From the NCBI RefSeq assembly GCF_008632125.1, contig NZ_VWRN01000053.1, positions 539,085-603,084 on the forward strand: a stretch of 64,000 nucleotides of DNA, in the 5' to 3' direction. The notes beneath the pieces are model-generated. The model was not told the origin of the DNA. It ran no database searches and saw nothing but the letters and a program-made list of their open reading frames with translations. The translations under genes were made by a program, and so were the position numbers. This document shows positions 40,088-48,809 of this stretch, one piece after another. The DNA is from Cupriavidus cauae (GTDB taxonomy: Bacteria > Pseudomonadota > Gammaproteobacteria > Burkholderiales > Burkholderiaceae). Every line of letters begins with the position of its first letter. The first letter of the stretch is position 1.

Positions 40088-40113
40088 CCCCTCTGCCGCT
40101 TGCGGGAGAGGGG
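40088..40113. repeat. GC-rich palindromic element, copy 3
   Basis: CCCCTCTGCCGC and GCGGGAGAGGGG around a 2-nt centre, one mismatch from perfect and close to the elements at 15575 and 33420. The rest of the 39861-40126 spacer holds a small CTCGTCC/GGACGAG hairpin (40018-40035) and no gene. Confidence 0.75.
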
Positions 40114-40126
40114 AGAAAATCCGCGG

Positions 40127-41011
40127 TCAGGCGCGCTCTTCCCGGACGCCCGCTTCGCGCACCCAGCTGTCGAACACTTCCGGCGAGTCGCCGTGGCCCC
40201 AGGCGGCGCGCAGTTGCTGCATCAGCGGCGCCAGCGATTCGGTGTAGCGCGCGGCGGCGGCGTGCGCCTCGGTCGCCAGCGCTTCGGCGGCCTGGTTGGC
40301 GCGCGCCTGCATCTCGGTGCGCGCCTGCGCGACCTCCTTCTCGCGCTGGCCCAGCGCGTGGTACTTCTGGATCAGGAAGCGCTGGTAGTCGCCGCCCTCG
40401 CCATGCGGGGCCTGCGCGGCCTGCGCGTTCACCTGCTCGAAGCGCAGCACGATGCTGGCGGTCTCCTGCTCGATCTGCGCGGCCTCGGCGACCAGCGCCT
40501 GTGCCGCATCCTGCAGCGCCAGCGCGTCGCGGCGACGCGCCTGCAGTTGCGCGGCCATCGTCTCGAAGGTCCGCTGCGCGGCCAGATAGGCCTGCACCAC
40601 CGGCTGCGGCGCGACCACCAGCAGCGGATCGGCGCCGCTGCCGCGGCGGCCCGTCAGCAGGGCATCCTCCGGCAGCCGCAGGTTGCCGACTTCCTCCAGC
40701 CAGCGCCCGCGCGCCATCACCGCAGCCACCGTATCGAGCGCCACGCGCCGCAGCGCCTCGGCGCGCTGCATCTGCACGGCGCCGCCTTCGGCCGCCGCGC
40801 TGCCCACCTGCGCGGCGTGCGCGATATCGGGGACGCAGGCGGCCACCGTGGTCGCCACCGATTCCGACATCGCCTGCGCGGACTTGCGCACCGCCCGGCG
40901 CAGCTCGAAGCGCGCCAGCAGCATCATCACCAGCCCGGCGACCAGCCAGGTCAGGATCGTCTCCGCGTGCTGCAGCAGGAATTGGCGGATCAGTTCGATA
41001 TCCAGTGTCAC
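40127..41011 (-). CDS. hypothetical membrane-anchored coiled-coil protein
   Basis: 294 residues from GTG 41011, supported by GGGGAG seven bases upstream. One hydrophobic helix near residues 17-36 (ILTWLVAGLVMMLLARFEL) is followed by long Ala/Gln/Glu-rich helices likely to form coiled coils (residues about 40-100 and 150-270). I do not recognise a family; the layout is that of a cytoplasmic or periplasmic coiled coil tethered to the inner membrane. It lies between the aspS terminator and nudB on the same strand, so it probably has its own promoter. Confidence 0.8.
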   Translation of the reverse strand: MTLDIELIRQFLLQHAETILTWLVAGLVMMLLARFELRRAVRKSAQAMSESVATTVAACVPDIAHAAQVGSAAAEGGAVQMQRAEALRRVALDTVAAVMARGRWLEEVGNLRLPEDALLTGRRGSGADPLLVVAPQPVVQAYLAAQRTFETMAAQLQARRRDALALQDAAQALVAEAAQIEQETASIVLRFEQVNAQAAQAPHGEGGDYQRFLIQKYHALGQREKEVAQARTEMQARANQAAEALATEAHAAAARYTESLAPLMQQLRAAWGHGDSPEVFDSWVREAGVREERA

Positions 41012-41131
41012 CTTTGTTCTCCCCTTGTCAGGTGCGGCTGCCCGCGGCAGCCCGATGGATGACCTCGCGGGGTGGCCGATCGTTCCCATGGGAAACAATT
41101 GGAAACCTCGATCGCCCTCCGCAGCCTACAC

Positions 41132-41164
41132 AAACAAAAAACGGCCGCGCTCGCGCACGGCCGT
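41132..41164 (-). terminator. intrinsic terminator of the fmdB-DUF502-aspS operon
   Basis: ACGGCCG (41141-41147) and CGGCCGT (41158-41164) form the stem, extended inside by CG pairing. On the minus strand it is followed by a T-rich tract (complement of 41132-41140). It lies 27 bp after the aspS stop. Confidence 0.9.
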
Positions 41165-41190
41165 CGTCTCTCGCTACCTCGCCAGCGGCA

Positions 41191-42999
41191 TCACGCCGAA
41201 GCCTTCGGCTCGGGCGTGCGCAGGCGGATATGCAGCTCGCGCAGCTGCTTCTCGTCGACCGAGCTCGGCGCCTGCGTCAGCAGGTCCTGCGCGCGCTGCG
41301 TCTTCGGGAAGGCGATCACGTCGCGGATCGAATCGGCGCCGGCCATCATCGTGACGATGCGGTCCAGGCCGAAGGCGATGCCGCCATGCGGGGGCGCGCC
41401 GTACTGCAGCGCATCCAGCAGGTAGCCGAACTTGACGCGCGCCTCTTCCTCGTTGATCTTCAGCGCGCGGAACACCTTGCTCTGCACGTCCTCGCGATAG
41501 ATACGCACCGAGCCGCCGCCGATTTCCCAGCCGTTCAGCACCATGTCGTAGGCCTTGGCGATGCACTTGCCCGGATCGGTGGCCAGGTACTCCAGGTGCT
41601 CGTCCTTGGGGCTGGTGAACGGGTGGTGCATCGCGACCCAGCGGGCGTCTTCCTCGTCGTACTCGAACATCGGGAAGTCCACCACCCACAGCGGCTTCCA
41701 CGCGTCCTCGAACAGGCCGTTGGCCTTGCCGAATTCCGAGTGGCCGATCTTCAGGCGCAGCGCGCCCATCGCGTCGTTGACGACCTTGGCCTTGTCGGCG
41801 CCGAAGAACAGGATGTCGCCATCCTGCGCGCCCGAGCGCTTCAGGATCTCGGCGATGGCGGCGTCATGCAGGTTCTTGACGATCGGCGATTGCAGGCCGT
41901 CGCGGCCCTTGGCCACTTCGTTGACCTTGATCCAGGCCAGGCCCTTGGCGCCGTAGATGGCGACGAACTGCGTATAGGCATCGATCTCGCCGCGCGAGAT
42001 CTGGCCGCCGCCGGGCACGCGCAGCGCGACCACGCGGCCGTTGTCGCTGTTGGCCGGGCCCGAGAACACCTTGAAGTCGACGTCCTTCATGACCTCGGTC
42101 AGCTCGGTGAACTCGAGCTTGACGCGCAGGTCCGGCTTGTCCGAGCCGAAGCGGGCCATCGCCTCGCGGAATTCCATCACCGGGAAGCGGTCGTCCAGCG
42201 CCACGCCGATGGTGTTCTTGAACACCGTGCGGATCATGTTCTCGAACAGGTCGCGGATGTCCTGCTCGGTCAGGAACGAGGTCTCGCAGTCGATCTGCGT
42301 GAATTCGGGCTGGCGGTCGGCGCGCAGGTCCTCGTCGCGGAAGCACTTGGTGATCTGGTAGTAGCGATCGAAGCCCGACACCATCAGCATCTGCTTGAAC
42401 AGCTGCGGCGACTGCGGCAGCGCGAAGAAGTGGCCCGGGTTGACCCGCGACGGCACCAGGTAGTCGCGCGCGCCCTCGGGCGTGCTCTTGCCCAGCATCG
42501 GCGTCTCGATGTCGATGAAGCCCTGCTCGTCCAGGTACTTGCGCACTTCCATCGCGACCTTGTAGCGCAGCCGCAGGTTGTACTGCATCTGCGGGCGGCG
42601 CAGGTCCAGCACGCGGTGCGTCAGGCGGGTGGTCTCCGACAGGTTGTCGTCGTCGAGCTGGAACGGGGGCGTGACCGACGGGTTCAGCACGGTCAGCTCA
42701 TGGCACAGCACCTCGATCTTGCCCGAGGTCAGGTTGGCGTTCTCGGTGCCGGCCGGACGCGCGCGCACCTTGCCGGTCACGCGGATGCAGAACTCGTTGC
42801 GGATGTCCTCGGCGACCTTGAACATTTCGGGGCGGTCCGGATCGCAGACGACCTGCACCAGGCCCTCGCGATCGCGCAGGTCGATGAAGATCACGCCGCC
42901 GTGGTCGCGGCGCCGTTGCACCCAGCCGGTCAGGGCCACTTCCTGGCCGGTCAGTTGTTCGGTCACGAGACCGCAGTAGTGAGTTCGCATGGAGGACAT
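41191..42999 (-). CDS. aspS: aspartyl-tRNA synthetase
   Basis: 602 residues, typical of bacterial AspRS. Class II synthetase with an N-terminal OB-fold anticodon-binding domain (TGWVQRRRDHGGVIFIDLRD), catalytic core with motif 2 (CFRDEDLRADRQPEFTQID) and motif 3 (GGIAFGLDRIV), and the bacterial insertion domain in between (residues about 290-420). Charges tRNA-Asp, and tRNA-Asn in species that use the indirect Asn pathway; that cannot be decided here. It lies 46 bp after the DUF502 gene and ends in a strong terminator. Confidence 0.98.
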   Translation of the reverse strand: MSSMRTHYCGLVTEQLTGQEVALTGWVQRRRDHGGVIFIDLRDREGLVQVVCDPDRPEMFKVAEDIRNEFCIRVTGKVRARPAGTENANLTSGKIEVLCHELTVLNPSVTPPFQLDDDNLSETTRLTHRVLDLRRPQMQYNLRLRYKVAMEVRKYLDEQGFIDIETPMLGKSTPEGARDYLVPSRVNPGHFFALPQSPQLFKQMLMVSGFDRYYQITKCFRDEDLRADRQPEFTQIDCETSFLTEQDIRDLFENMIRTVFKNTIGVALDDRFPVMEFREAMARFGSDKPDLRVKLEFTELTEVMKDVDFKVFSGPANSDNGRVVALRVPGGGQISRGEIDAYTQFVAIYGAKGLAWIKVNEVAKGRDGLQSPIVKNLHDAAIAEILKRSGAQDGDILFFGADKAKVVNDAMGALRLKIGHSEFGKANGLFEDAWKPLWVVDFPMFEYDEEDARWVAMHHPFTSPKDEHLEYLATDPGKCIAKAYDMVLNGWEIGGGSVRIYREDVQSKVFRALKINEEEARVKFGYLLDALQYGAPPHGGIAFGLDRIVTMMAGADSIRDVIAFPKTQRAQDLLTQAPSSVDEKQLRELHIRLRTPEPKASA

Positions 43000-43045
43000 A
43001 GGAGAAATTCCCGGTAAGGCGCAGCCGCGCTCGGGCGGCCCGCGG

Positions 43046-43747
43046 TCAATTGGAGTGCGATGGGTCGGCCGCGGAGGCGCCGGCGGCAGCGGCGGCGGGG
43101 GCTCGGCTCGGCGCGGCCTTGCGCGGCAGCTCGGCCGGCGCGACCACGCCCATCGACACGATGTACTTCAGGGCGGCATCGACGGTCATGTCGAGCTCGA
43201 TGGTGTCGGCCTTGGGCATCATCAGGAAGAAGCCCGAGGTCGGATTCGGCGTGGTGGGCACGTAGACGCTGACGTATTCGCCCTGCAGGTGGTTCTGCAC
43301 GTCGCCGCCGGGCCGGCCGGTCAGGAAGGCGATGGTCCACGAGCCCTCGCGCGGGTACTGCACCAGCAGCGCCTTGCGGAAGGCGTTGCCGGACGAGGAC
43401 AGCAGCGTGTCCGAGACCTGCTTGACGCTGGAATAGATCGGTCCCACCACCGGGATATGGTGCAGCAGCGCTTCCCACCAGCGCACCAGGCGCTGGCCGA
43501 TGAAGTTGTGCGTCAGCACGCCGACCAGCAGGATGAACAGCAGCGTCAGGATCGCGCCCAGGCCGGGCACGCGCATGCCGAACAGCTGGCGGTCGAACTG
43601 CCAGGCCTCGGGCAGCAGCGCGAGGCTCTGGTCCATCGTGCCGATGATCAGGCTGAGCACCCACAGCGTGATGCCCAGCGGGACCAGCACCAGCAGGCCG
43701 GTCAGGAACCAGGTCTTCAGTGCGGAAGTTTTCTTGTTGGTTGCCAC
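43046..43747 (-). CDS. DUF502 family inner-membrane protein
   Basis: 233 residues. Two N-terminal membrane helices (FLTGLLVLVPLGITLWVLSL and GLGAILTLLFILLVGVLT, residues about 14-85) are followed by a soluble part with HHIPVVGPIYSSVKQVSDTL and YPREGSWTIAFLTG, the hallmarks of DUF502. Function is unknown in bacteria. The C-terminal ~30 residues are Ala-rich. Its steady position between fmdB and aspS is genomic context only. Confidence 0.92.
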   Translation of the reverse strand: MATNKKTSALKTWFLTGLLVLVPLGITLWVLSLIIGTMDQSLALLPEAWQFDRQLFGMRVPGLGAILTLLFILLVGVLTHNFIGQRLVRWWEALLHHIPVVGPIYSSVKQVSDTLLSSSGNAFRKALLVQYPREGSWTIAFLTGRPGGDVQNHLQGEYVSVYVPTTPNPTSGFFLMMPKADTIELDMTVDAALKYIVSMGVVAPAELPRKAAPSRAPAAAAAGASAADPSHSN

Positions 43748-43760
43748 GTTCCTTCCTGGT

Positions 43761-44093
43761 TCAGTGGCAGGCGCAGGCGCTGCCGCAGCCGCCGGCTGCG
43801 GGCGCCGCGCTGGCGGACGCCGACGTCTCGGCCGGCTTGGCGGCGCCGGCGTCGCCGGTGCTGCCCGCGCCCGAGCTGGCGCCGGTGCTGGCGCCGTTGT
43901 TGGTGTTGCCGCCGCGGAAGTCGGTCACATACCAGCCCGAACCCTTGAGCTGGAAACCGGCCGCGGTCAGCTGTTTCTTGAAGGCCCCCGCCGTATTGCA
44001 GGATGGGCAGTCGGTGAGCGGGGCATCGCTCATTTTCTGCAGCACATCGCGCCCATGGCCGCAGGCGTCGCAACGGTAGGCATAGATCGGCAT
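43761..44093 (-). CDS. FmdB-type zinc ribbon protein
   Basis: 110 residues from ATG 44093, supported by GGAGAG upstream. The N-terminal MPIYAYRCDACGHGRDVLQK is the FmdB regulatory-protein zinc ribbon; C8, C11, C29 and C32 are the ligands. The middle is a Gly/Ser/Thr/Ala-rich linker, and the protein ends in GGCGSACACH, a second Cys/His cluster able to bind metal. The role is unsettled; it is a small metal-binding protein preceding DUF502 and aspS in one operon. Confidence 0.92.
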   Translation of the reverse strand: MPIYAYRCDACGHGRDVLQKMSDAPLTDCPSCNTAGAFKKQLTAAGFQLKGSGWYVTDFRGGNTNNGASTGASSGAGSTGDAGAAKPAETSASASAAPAAGGCGSACACH

Positions 44094-44235
44094 CGTGGCT
44101 CTCCGGGAGATCCCCATTGGGTCAACAACGGGGGTCAACAAAGGGGTCAACAAAAAATCAAAGGAAATCAACGCGCGCGGCCGGCGCGGCGTTCCGGGCT
44201 GTCGCCCGCCACCGTCCGGCCATGCAAAGCCTTGA

Positions 44236-44241
44236 ATTATA
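44236..44241 (-). promoter_or_regulatory. -10 element of the fmdB operon
   Basis: A perfect TATAAT on the minus strand (complement of 44236-44241) implies a leader of about 135 nt. No convincing -35 is present. A 12-13-nt GGGTCAACAA-like repeat (three units, about 44118-44153) lies in the leader. The rest of the 44094-44474 spacer is degenerate CCGGATT-type repetition without a gene. Confidence 0.5.
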
Positions 44242-44474
44242 AACCGTTTGGGCGCCGTTGCCGCCGGAAAAGCGGCCTGCCTGGGGCGCAGACCGGCCGA
44301 TTGAGGGGATTCGGCCGGATCGACGCCGGATTGGCGGCAGATGGGGCCCGGATTCGACTCGGATCGGCCCCGGATTTGCCGCGAATCCGCTCCGAAATCG
44401 CCCGAGTTCAGCGCCTCGATTCAGCCCGGATTGTTCAGCCCGGATTGGCGTGCGCCAGCCCTTTCGCGCCGCAA

Positions 44475-45911
44475 TCACGCGATATGCACTTCCTTGACCG
44501 GCGGGCGGTCGCCGATCCATTGCGGCAGCAGCGAGCCGACCAGCATGCCGCCCAGCGAGAACAGCAGGCCGACCATCTGCGGCGGCACCGCGGCCTCCGA
44601 GAACAGGATCTCGCAGACCAGCCACGAGCTCAGGCCCAGCAGGATCGCCGCCAGGCCGCCCTGGCGCGTGGCGCGCTTCCAGAACAGGCCGAAGGCCAGC
44701 GGCACGAACGACGACACCAGCGTGACCTTGTAGGCATTCTCGACCATGTGGAAGATCGACAGGTGCGAGTTCAGCGCGAACAGCGTGACCAGGACGGTAA
44801 ACACCAGCACGACCGCCTGCATCACCCGCAGGAAGCGCCTGTCGTCGAGATGGCGGAAATACGGCCGCAGGATGTTCTCGGCGAACGTCACCGACGGCGC
44901 CAGCAGCGTGGCCGACGCGCAGCTCTTGATCGCCGACAGCAGCGCGCCGAAGAACATCACCTGGGCGAACAGCGGCGCGTGGTCCAGGATCAGCGTCGGC
45001 AGGATCAGCTGCGAATCGGTATTGATATAGCGCTGCACCATCGCCGGATCGATCAGCGTGGCCGAGTACGCCAGGAACATCGGGATGAAGGCGAAGCAGA
45101 AGTACAGCACGCCGCCCAGCACCGAGGCGCGGCCGGCGATCTGCTCGGTGCGCGACGACGTGACGCGCTGGAACACGTCCTGCTGCGGGATCGAGCCGAG
45201 CATCATCGTCGACAGCGCGGCGGCAAAGCCGATGATCTGGATCAGGTCGAGCTCCGGCAGGAACTCGAACTTGCCCGCCGCGGCCGCGTGCGACACCACC
45301 GCCGACACGCCGCCGGCCTGGCCGCTGACCTCGTAGCCGATATACAGCATGCCGATCACGATGATGATCATCTGGATGAAGTCGGTGACCGCCACCGACC
45401 ACATGCCGCCGAACAGCGTGTAGATCAGCACGCTGGCGGCGCCGATCATCATGCCGGCGTCCTGCGACAGGGCGCCGTCCGACACCGTATAGAACACCAG
45501 CCCCAGCGCCTTGATCTGCGCCGCGACCCAGCCCAGGTAGGACACCACGATGCACAGCGTGGTCAGGATCTCGGCCAGGCGCCCATAGCGGTTGTGATAG
45601 TAGTCGCCGATCGTCAGCAGGTTCATCCGGTACAGCGGACGGGCGAAGAACAGGCCGACCAGGATCAGGCACAGCGACGAGCCGAACGGGTCGGAGACGA
45701 CGCCGGACAGCCCTTCCTTCAGGAATACCGCCGGAATGCCGAGCACCGTCTCGGAGCCGAACCAGGTCGCGAACACGGTCGCGGTGACCACGTAGAACGG
45801 CAGGCTGCGGCCGGCCACGGCGAAATCGGTCGTGTTGCGCACGCGCAGCGCGGCCCACAGGCCGATGCCGACCGAGATTACCCAGTAGATGATGACAAAC
45901 CAGATCAGCAT
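44475..45911 (-). CDS. sodium:solute symporter family protein
   Basis: 478 residues with 12-13 predicted membrane helices. SSS-family markers are RNTTDFAVAGRSLPFYVVTA near residue 25, TWFGSETVLGIPAVFLKEG, the GDYYHNRYGRLAE and GGMWSVAVTDFIQ blocks, and a GSIPQQDVFQRV sodium-site region. It co-transports an organic solute with Na+ across the inner membrane. The substrate cannot be named. It stands alone between the fmdB operon and ubiB. Confidence 0.92.
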   Translation of the reverse strand: MLIWFVIIYWVISVGIGLWAALRVRNTTDFAVAGRSLPFYVVTATVFATWFGSETVLGIPAVFLKEGLSGVVSDPFGSSLCLILVGLFFARPLYRMNLLTIGDYYHNRYGRLAEILTTLCIVVSYLGWVAAQIKALGLVFYTVSDGALSQDAGMMIGAASVLIYTLFGGMWSVAVTDFIQMIIIVIGMLYIGYEVSGQAGGVSAVVSHAAAAGKFEFLPELDLIQIIGFAAALSTMMLGSIPQQDVFQRVTSSRTEQIAGRASVLGGVLYFCFAFIPMFLAYSATLIDPAMVQRYINTDSQLILPTLILDHAPLFAQVMFFGALLSAIKSCASATLLAPSVTFAENILRPYFRHLDDRRFLRVMQAVVLVFTVLVTLFALNSHLSIFHMVENAYKVTLVSSFVPLAFGLFWKRATRQGGLAAILLGLSSWLVCEILFSEAAVPPQMVGLLFSLGGMLVGSLLPQWIGDRPPVKEVHIA

Positions 45912-46076
45912 GCTGCTGCCCTATCCCAAAGAGCCCAGGGGCCAAGAAACCGAATGGCGGACGGCGGCAAGGTGCGCGCGTCCGCAGTCCAATTCATCGG
46001 TCGGGGCCGCGTGGGTGGCGGATCGGGTGCCCTGGGAGGAGCACTGGCCTGCGGTCGTAGCCGAATCAAGACGCGG

Positions 46077-46103
46077 ATTATAGCGATGCAAGCGACGATA
46101 CAA
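46077..46103 (-). promoter_or_regulatory. possible promoter of the symporter gene
   Basis: A perfect TATAAT on the minus strand (complement of 46077-46082) has a TTGTAT 15 bp upstream, shorter than ideal spacing. The leader would be about 160 nt. Together with the 11-nt repeat near ubiB, this is all I recognise in the 45912-46274 spacer. Confidence 0.45.
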
Positions 46104-46200
46104 GCCCGTTGTGCCAAAAAAATTGGCAGCCGGGCGGGGCATCGGCCCGCACAGGGTCAGCGGCCGATATAGGCCAAACCGTCGGCCAACGGCGGGTCAA

Positions 46201-46244
46201 CATCGGGCCACCATCGGGTCAGCATCGGGTCAACATCGGGCCAG
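46201..46244. repeat. 11-nt x 4 tandem repeat downstream of ubiB
   Basis: CATCGGGYCAN occurs four times (46201, 46212, 46223, 46234), preceded by a related GGCGGGTCAA. It lies 30-74 bp beyond the ubiB stop. Confidence 0.85.
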
Positions 46245-46274
46245 CCGGCAGCCAGGCCAACCCCGGCCAAACCC

Positions 46275-47849
46275 TCAACCGAACCAGTCCGCCAGCTGCG
46301 TCAGCACCAGCGCGATGGTCACCGCGCCGCCCAGCAGCAGCCCGATCGCCAGCATCCGGTTGGTGCGGCGCTGCTCGACCACCAGCGCGGCCAGCAGGCG
46401 GTCCTGCTGGCTGTTGTTGACCAGCGCGCGGCGCTCCAGGAACTGGTGGGCCAGGCGGGGAAAGTCGGGCAGCATCTTGGCCCACTGCGGCGCCTCGACC
46501 TGGATGCGTTCCCAGGCGCCGCGCCAGCCGACCTGCTCGTGCATCCAGCGTTCCAGGTAGGGCTTGGCGGTCTTCCACAGGTCCAGGTCCGGATCCAATT
46601 GCCGGCCGAGCCCCTCGATATTGAGCAGCGTCTTCTGCAGCAGCACCAGCTGCGGCTGGATCTCGACGTTGAAGCGGCGCGAGGTCTGGAACAGCCGCAT
46701 CAGCACCATGCCCAGCGAGATTTCCTTCAGCGGCTTGTCGAAGTACGGCTCGCAGCAGGCGCGCACCGCGCTCTCGAGCTCCTCGACCCGGGTCTGCGGC
46801 GGCACCCAGCCCGATTCCACGTGCAGCAGCGCGACGCGGTGGTAGTCGCGTCGGAAGAAGGCGATGAAGTTCTGCGCCAGATAATTCTTGTCGAACTCCG
46901 ACAGCGCGCCGACGATGCCGAAGTCCAGCGCGATATAGCGGCCGAAGGTCTCGGGCTGCACCGACACCAGGATGTTGCCGGGGTGCATGTCGGCGTGGAA
47001 GAAGCCGTCGCGGAACACCTGGGTGAAGAAGATCTCGACGCCCTCCTCCGCCAGCCGGTGCAGGTCGACCCCGGCGGCCTTCAGCGATTCCGTGCGCGAG
47101 ATCGGGATGCCGTGCATCCGCTCCATCACGAACACCTCGCTGCTGCAGAAGTCCCAGAACACTTCGGGCACCAGCAGCAGTTCGGTGTCCTGGAAATTGC
47201 GGCGCAGCTGGCTGGCGTTGGCCGCCTCGATCATCAGGTCCAGCTCGTCGTGCAGGTACTTGTCGAACTCGGCGACGACCTCGCGCGGCTTGAGCCGCTT
47301 GCCGTCGGCCGAGACCCGCTCGATCCAGATCGCGACGTCGCGCATCAGCGCCAGGTCGCTGTCGATCACCGGCAGCATGCCGGGGCGCAGCACCTTGACC
47401 GCGACCTCGCGGCCGCGGTGCGTGCCGGCCTTCAGCGTGGCGAAGTGCACCTGCGCGATCGACGCGCTGGCGACCGGCTGGTATTCGAAGGTCTCGAACA
47501 GCTGCGTCAGCGGCCGGCCCAGCGAGCGCTCGATGATGGCGACCGCGACGGCCGGATCGAACGGCGGCACCTGGTCCTGCAGCAGCGCCAGTTCATCGGC
47601 GATGTCGGCCGGCAGCAGGTCGCGCCGGGTCGACAGCACCTGGCCGAACTTGACGAAGATCGGCCCCAGCCGCGTCAGCGCCAGCCGCAGCCGCACGCCG
47701 CGCGGCACGGTATCGAGCCGGCGGCCGATCGTGATGACCCTGACCAGCAGGCGGATATGCCGGTTCTGGAAACCGGACAGCACCAGCTCGTCCAGGCCGT
47801 AATAGAAGATGACAAAGGCGATCTTGCAGAGGCGCAGGAAACGGGTCAT
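46275..47849 (-). CDS. ubiB: ubiquinone biosynthesis accessory protein UbiB
   Basis: 524 residues. An atypical kinase-like ATPase of the ABC1/ADCK family needed for ubiquinone synthesis at the inner membrane. The family-specific KxGQ motif is KFGQ at residues 67-70. Kinase-like blocks (EVAVKVLRPGM, FHADMHPGNILV, ALDFGIVG) follow, and the protein ends in one or two membrane helices (about residues 490-520). It lies 118 bp downstream of ubiJ, in the common ubiE-ubiJ-ubiB order. Confidence 0.96.
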   Translation of the reverse strand: MTRFLRLCKIAFVIFYYGLDELVLSGFQNRHIRLLVRVITIGRRLDTVPRGVRLRLALTRLGPIFVKFGQVLSTRRDLLPADIADELALLQDQVPPFDPAVAVAIIERSLGRPLTQLFETFEYQPVASASIAQVHFATLKAGTHRGREVAVKVLRPGMLPVIDSDLALMRDVAIWIERVSADGKRLKPREVVAEFDKYLHDELDLMIEAANASQLRRNFQDTELLLVPEVFWDFCSSEVFVMERMHGIPISRTESLKAAGVDLHRLAEEGVEIFFTQVFRDGFFHADMHPGNILVSVQPETFGRYIALDFGIVGALSEFDKNYLAQNFIAFFRRDYHRVALLHVESGWVPPQTRVEELESAVRACCEPYFDKPLKEISLGMVLMRLFQTSRRFNVEIQPQLVLLQKTLLNIEGLGRQLDPDLDLWKTAKPYLERWMHEQVGWRGAWERIQVEAPQWAKMLPDFPRLAHQFLERRALVNNSQQDRLLAALVVEQRRTNRMLAIGLLLGGAVTIALVLTQLADWFG

Positions 47850-47967
47850 GCAGGTCTTGTTGGTAAGCCGGCCGGATCGGGGCGCGCTGTTGCGCGTCCT
47901 TGCCGCCGGCAGGCGGGATTCTTGTCAGCGGTTCCGCGGTCGGCGCGGTTGGCCCGGTGGCTCCGGT

Positions 47968-48663
47968 TCAGCGATGCGCGGACGGCAGCCGGGCGGGGCC
48001 GGTACCGGTGCCAGCGCCGGAGCCAGCACTCGTGCCGCGCTCCAGCCGCTCCAGGCGCTTTTCCAGCCGGGCCAGATCGTCGCGCAACGCGGCCACGTCG
48101 GCGCGGAAATCGTCCAGCGCGGCATGGCGGACCAGCGTCGGCTGTTCGTCCAGCAGGTATTCGGTCACGTTCTCGACCAGCGCCCGCCCGACCCGCAGCG
48201 CGCCGGCATGGGCCTGCTGCGCGCCGTCCACCAGCCGCTGCGCGACGCTGTCGCCGACGGTGCCGCCCATCACGGCACGCAAGGCCCGCGCCAGATCCTC
48301 CGCGGCATCCCAGCGCAGGCTGCGCGCCAGCGTCGACACGGTATTGGCCAGCTCGGCATCGCCTTCCAGACGCACATGCCGCATCGCGGCGGCCTGCCCG
48401 CCGGCGGCGACGTCGGCCACCACCAGCGGCCATTGCTGCAGCGGCACGGTGATGGTCACCGCGGGCGGCGGCGCGTCGGCGGCGGCCAGCGCCACCAGGC
48501 CCTGCGCGTCGATCCGCAGGGCCATCGCGAAGGCGGCGGCATCGAAGCCGATCACGCGGCCGGCATAGGGCGTCAGCAGCTTGCGCGCCCACGGTTCCTG
48601 TTCCAGCAGATGATTGAGCGCGGCGACGATGGGGCCGGCCAGCGCGGACGGAAGAGTGTTCAT
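47968..48663 (-). CDS. ubiJ: ubiquinone biosynthesis accessory factor UbiJ
   Basis: 231 residues from ATG 48663; an extension to 48741 covers a terminator and is rejected. The N-terminal ALNHLLEQEPWARKLLTPYAG and the SCP2 sterol-carrier domain (residues about 15-115) identify UbiJ, which organises the Ubi metabolon and binds lipid intermediates in the cytoplasm. A coiled coil (DDFRADVAALRDDLARLEKR) and a Gly/Ser/Thr tail end the protein. Confidence 0.93.
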   Translation of the reverse strand: MNTLPSALAGPIVAALNHLLEQEPWARKLLTPYAGRVIGFDAAAFAMALRIDAQGLVALAAADAPPPAVTITVPLQQWPLVVADVAAGGQAAAMRHVRLEGDAELANTVSTLARSLRWDAAEDLARALRAVMGGTVGDSVAQRLVDGAQQAHAGALRVGRALVENVTEYLLDEQPTLVRHAALDDFRADVAALRDDLARLEKRLERLERGTSAGSGAGTGTGPARLPSAHR

Positions 48664-48705
48664 GGCGTGATGGGGCGGACCACGCCGGCCAGGCCGGCGC
48701 CAATG

Positions 48706-48737
48706 AAAAAGGCCCACGCGCGTTGGCGCGTGGGCCT
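48706..48737 (-). terminator. intrinsic terminator after the Tim44-like gene
   Basis: A perfect 12-bp stem (AGGCCCACGCGC at 48710-48721 with its complement at 48726-48737) and 4-nt loop. On the minus strand it is followed by five T (complement of 48706-48710). It separates the ubiE/Tim44 part from ubiJ-ubiB. Confidence 0.92.
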
Positions 48738-48809
48738 CCATTCTAAGCCAGCGCCGGGCACATCACGCCGCGCCCGGAGACTGGCTCGACCAGCGGCTCA
48801 GCCGCGGAC

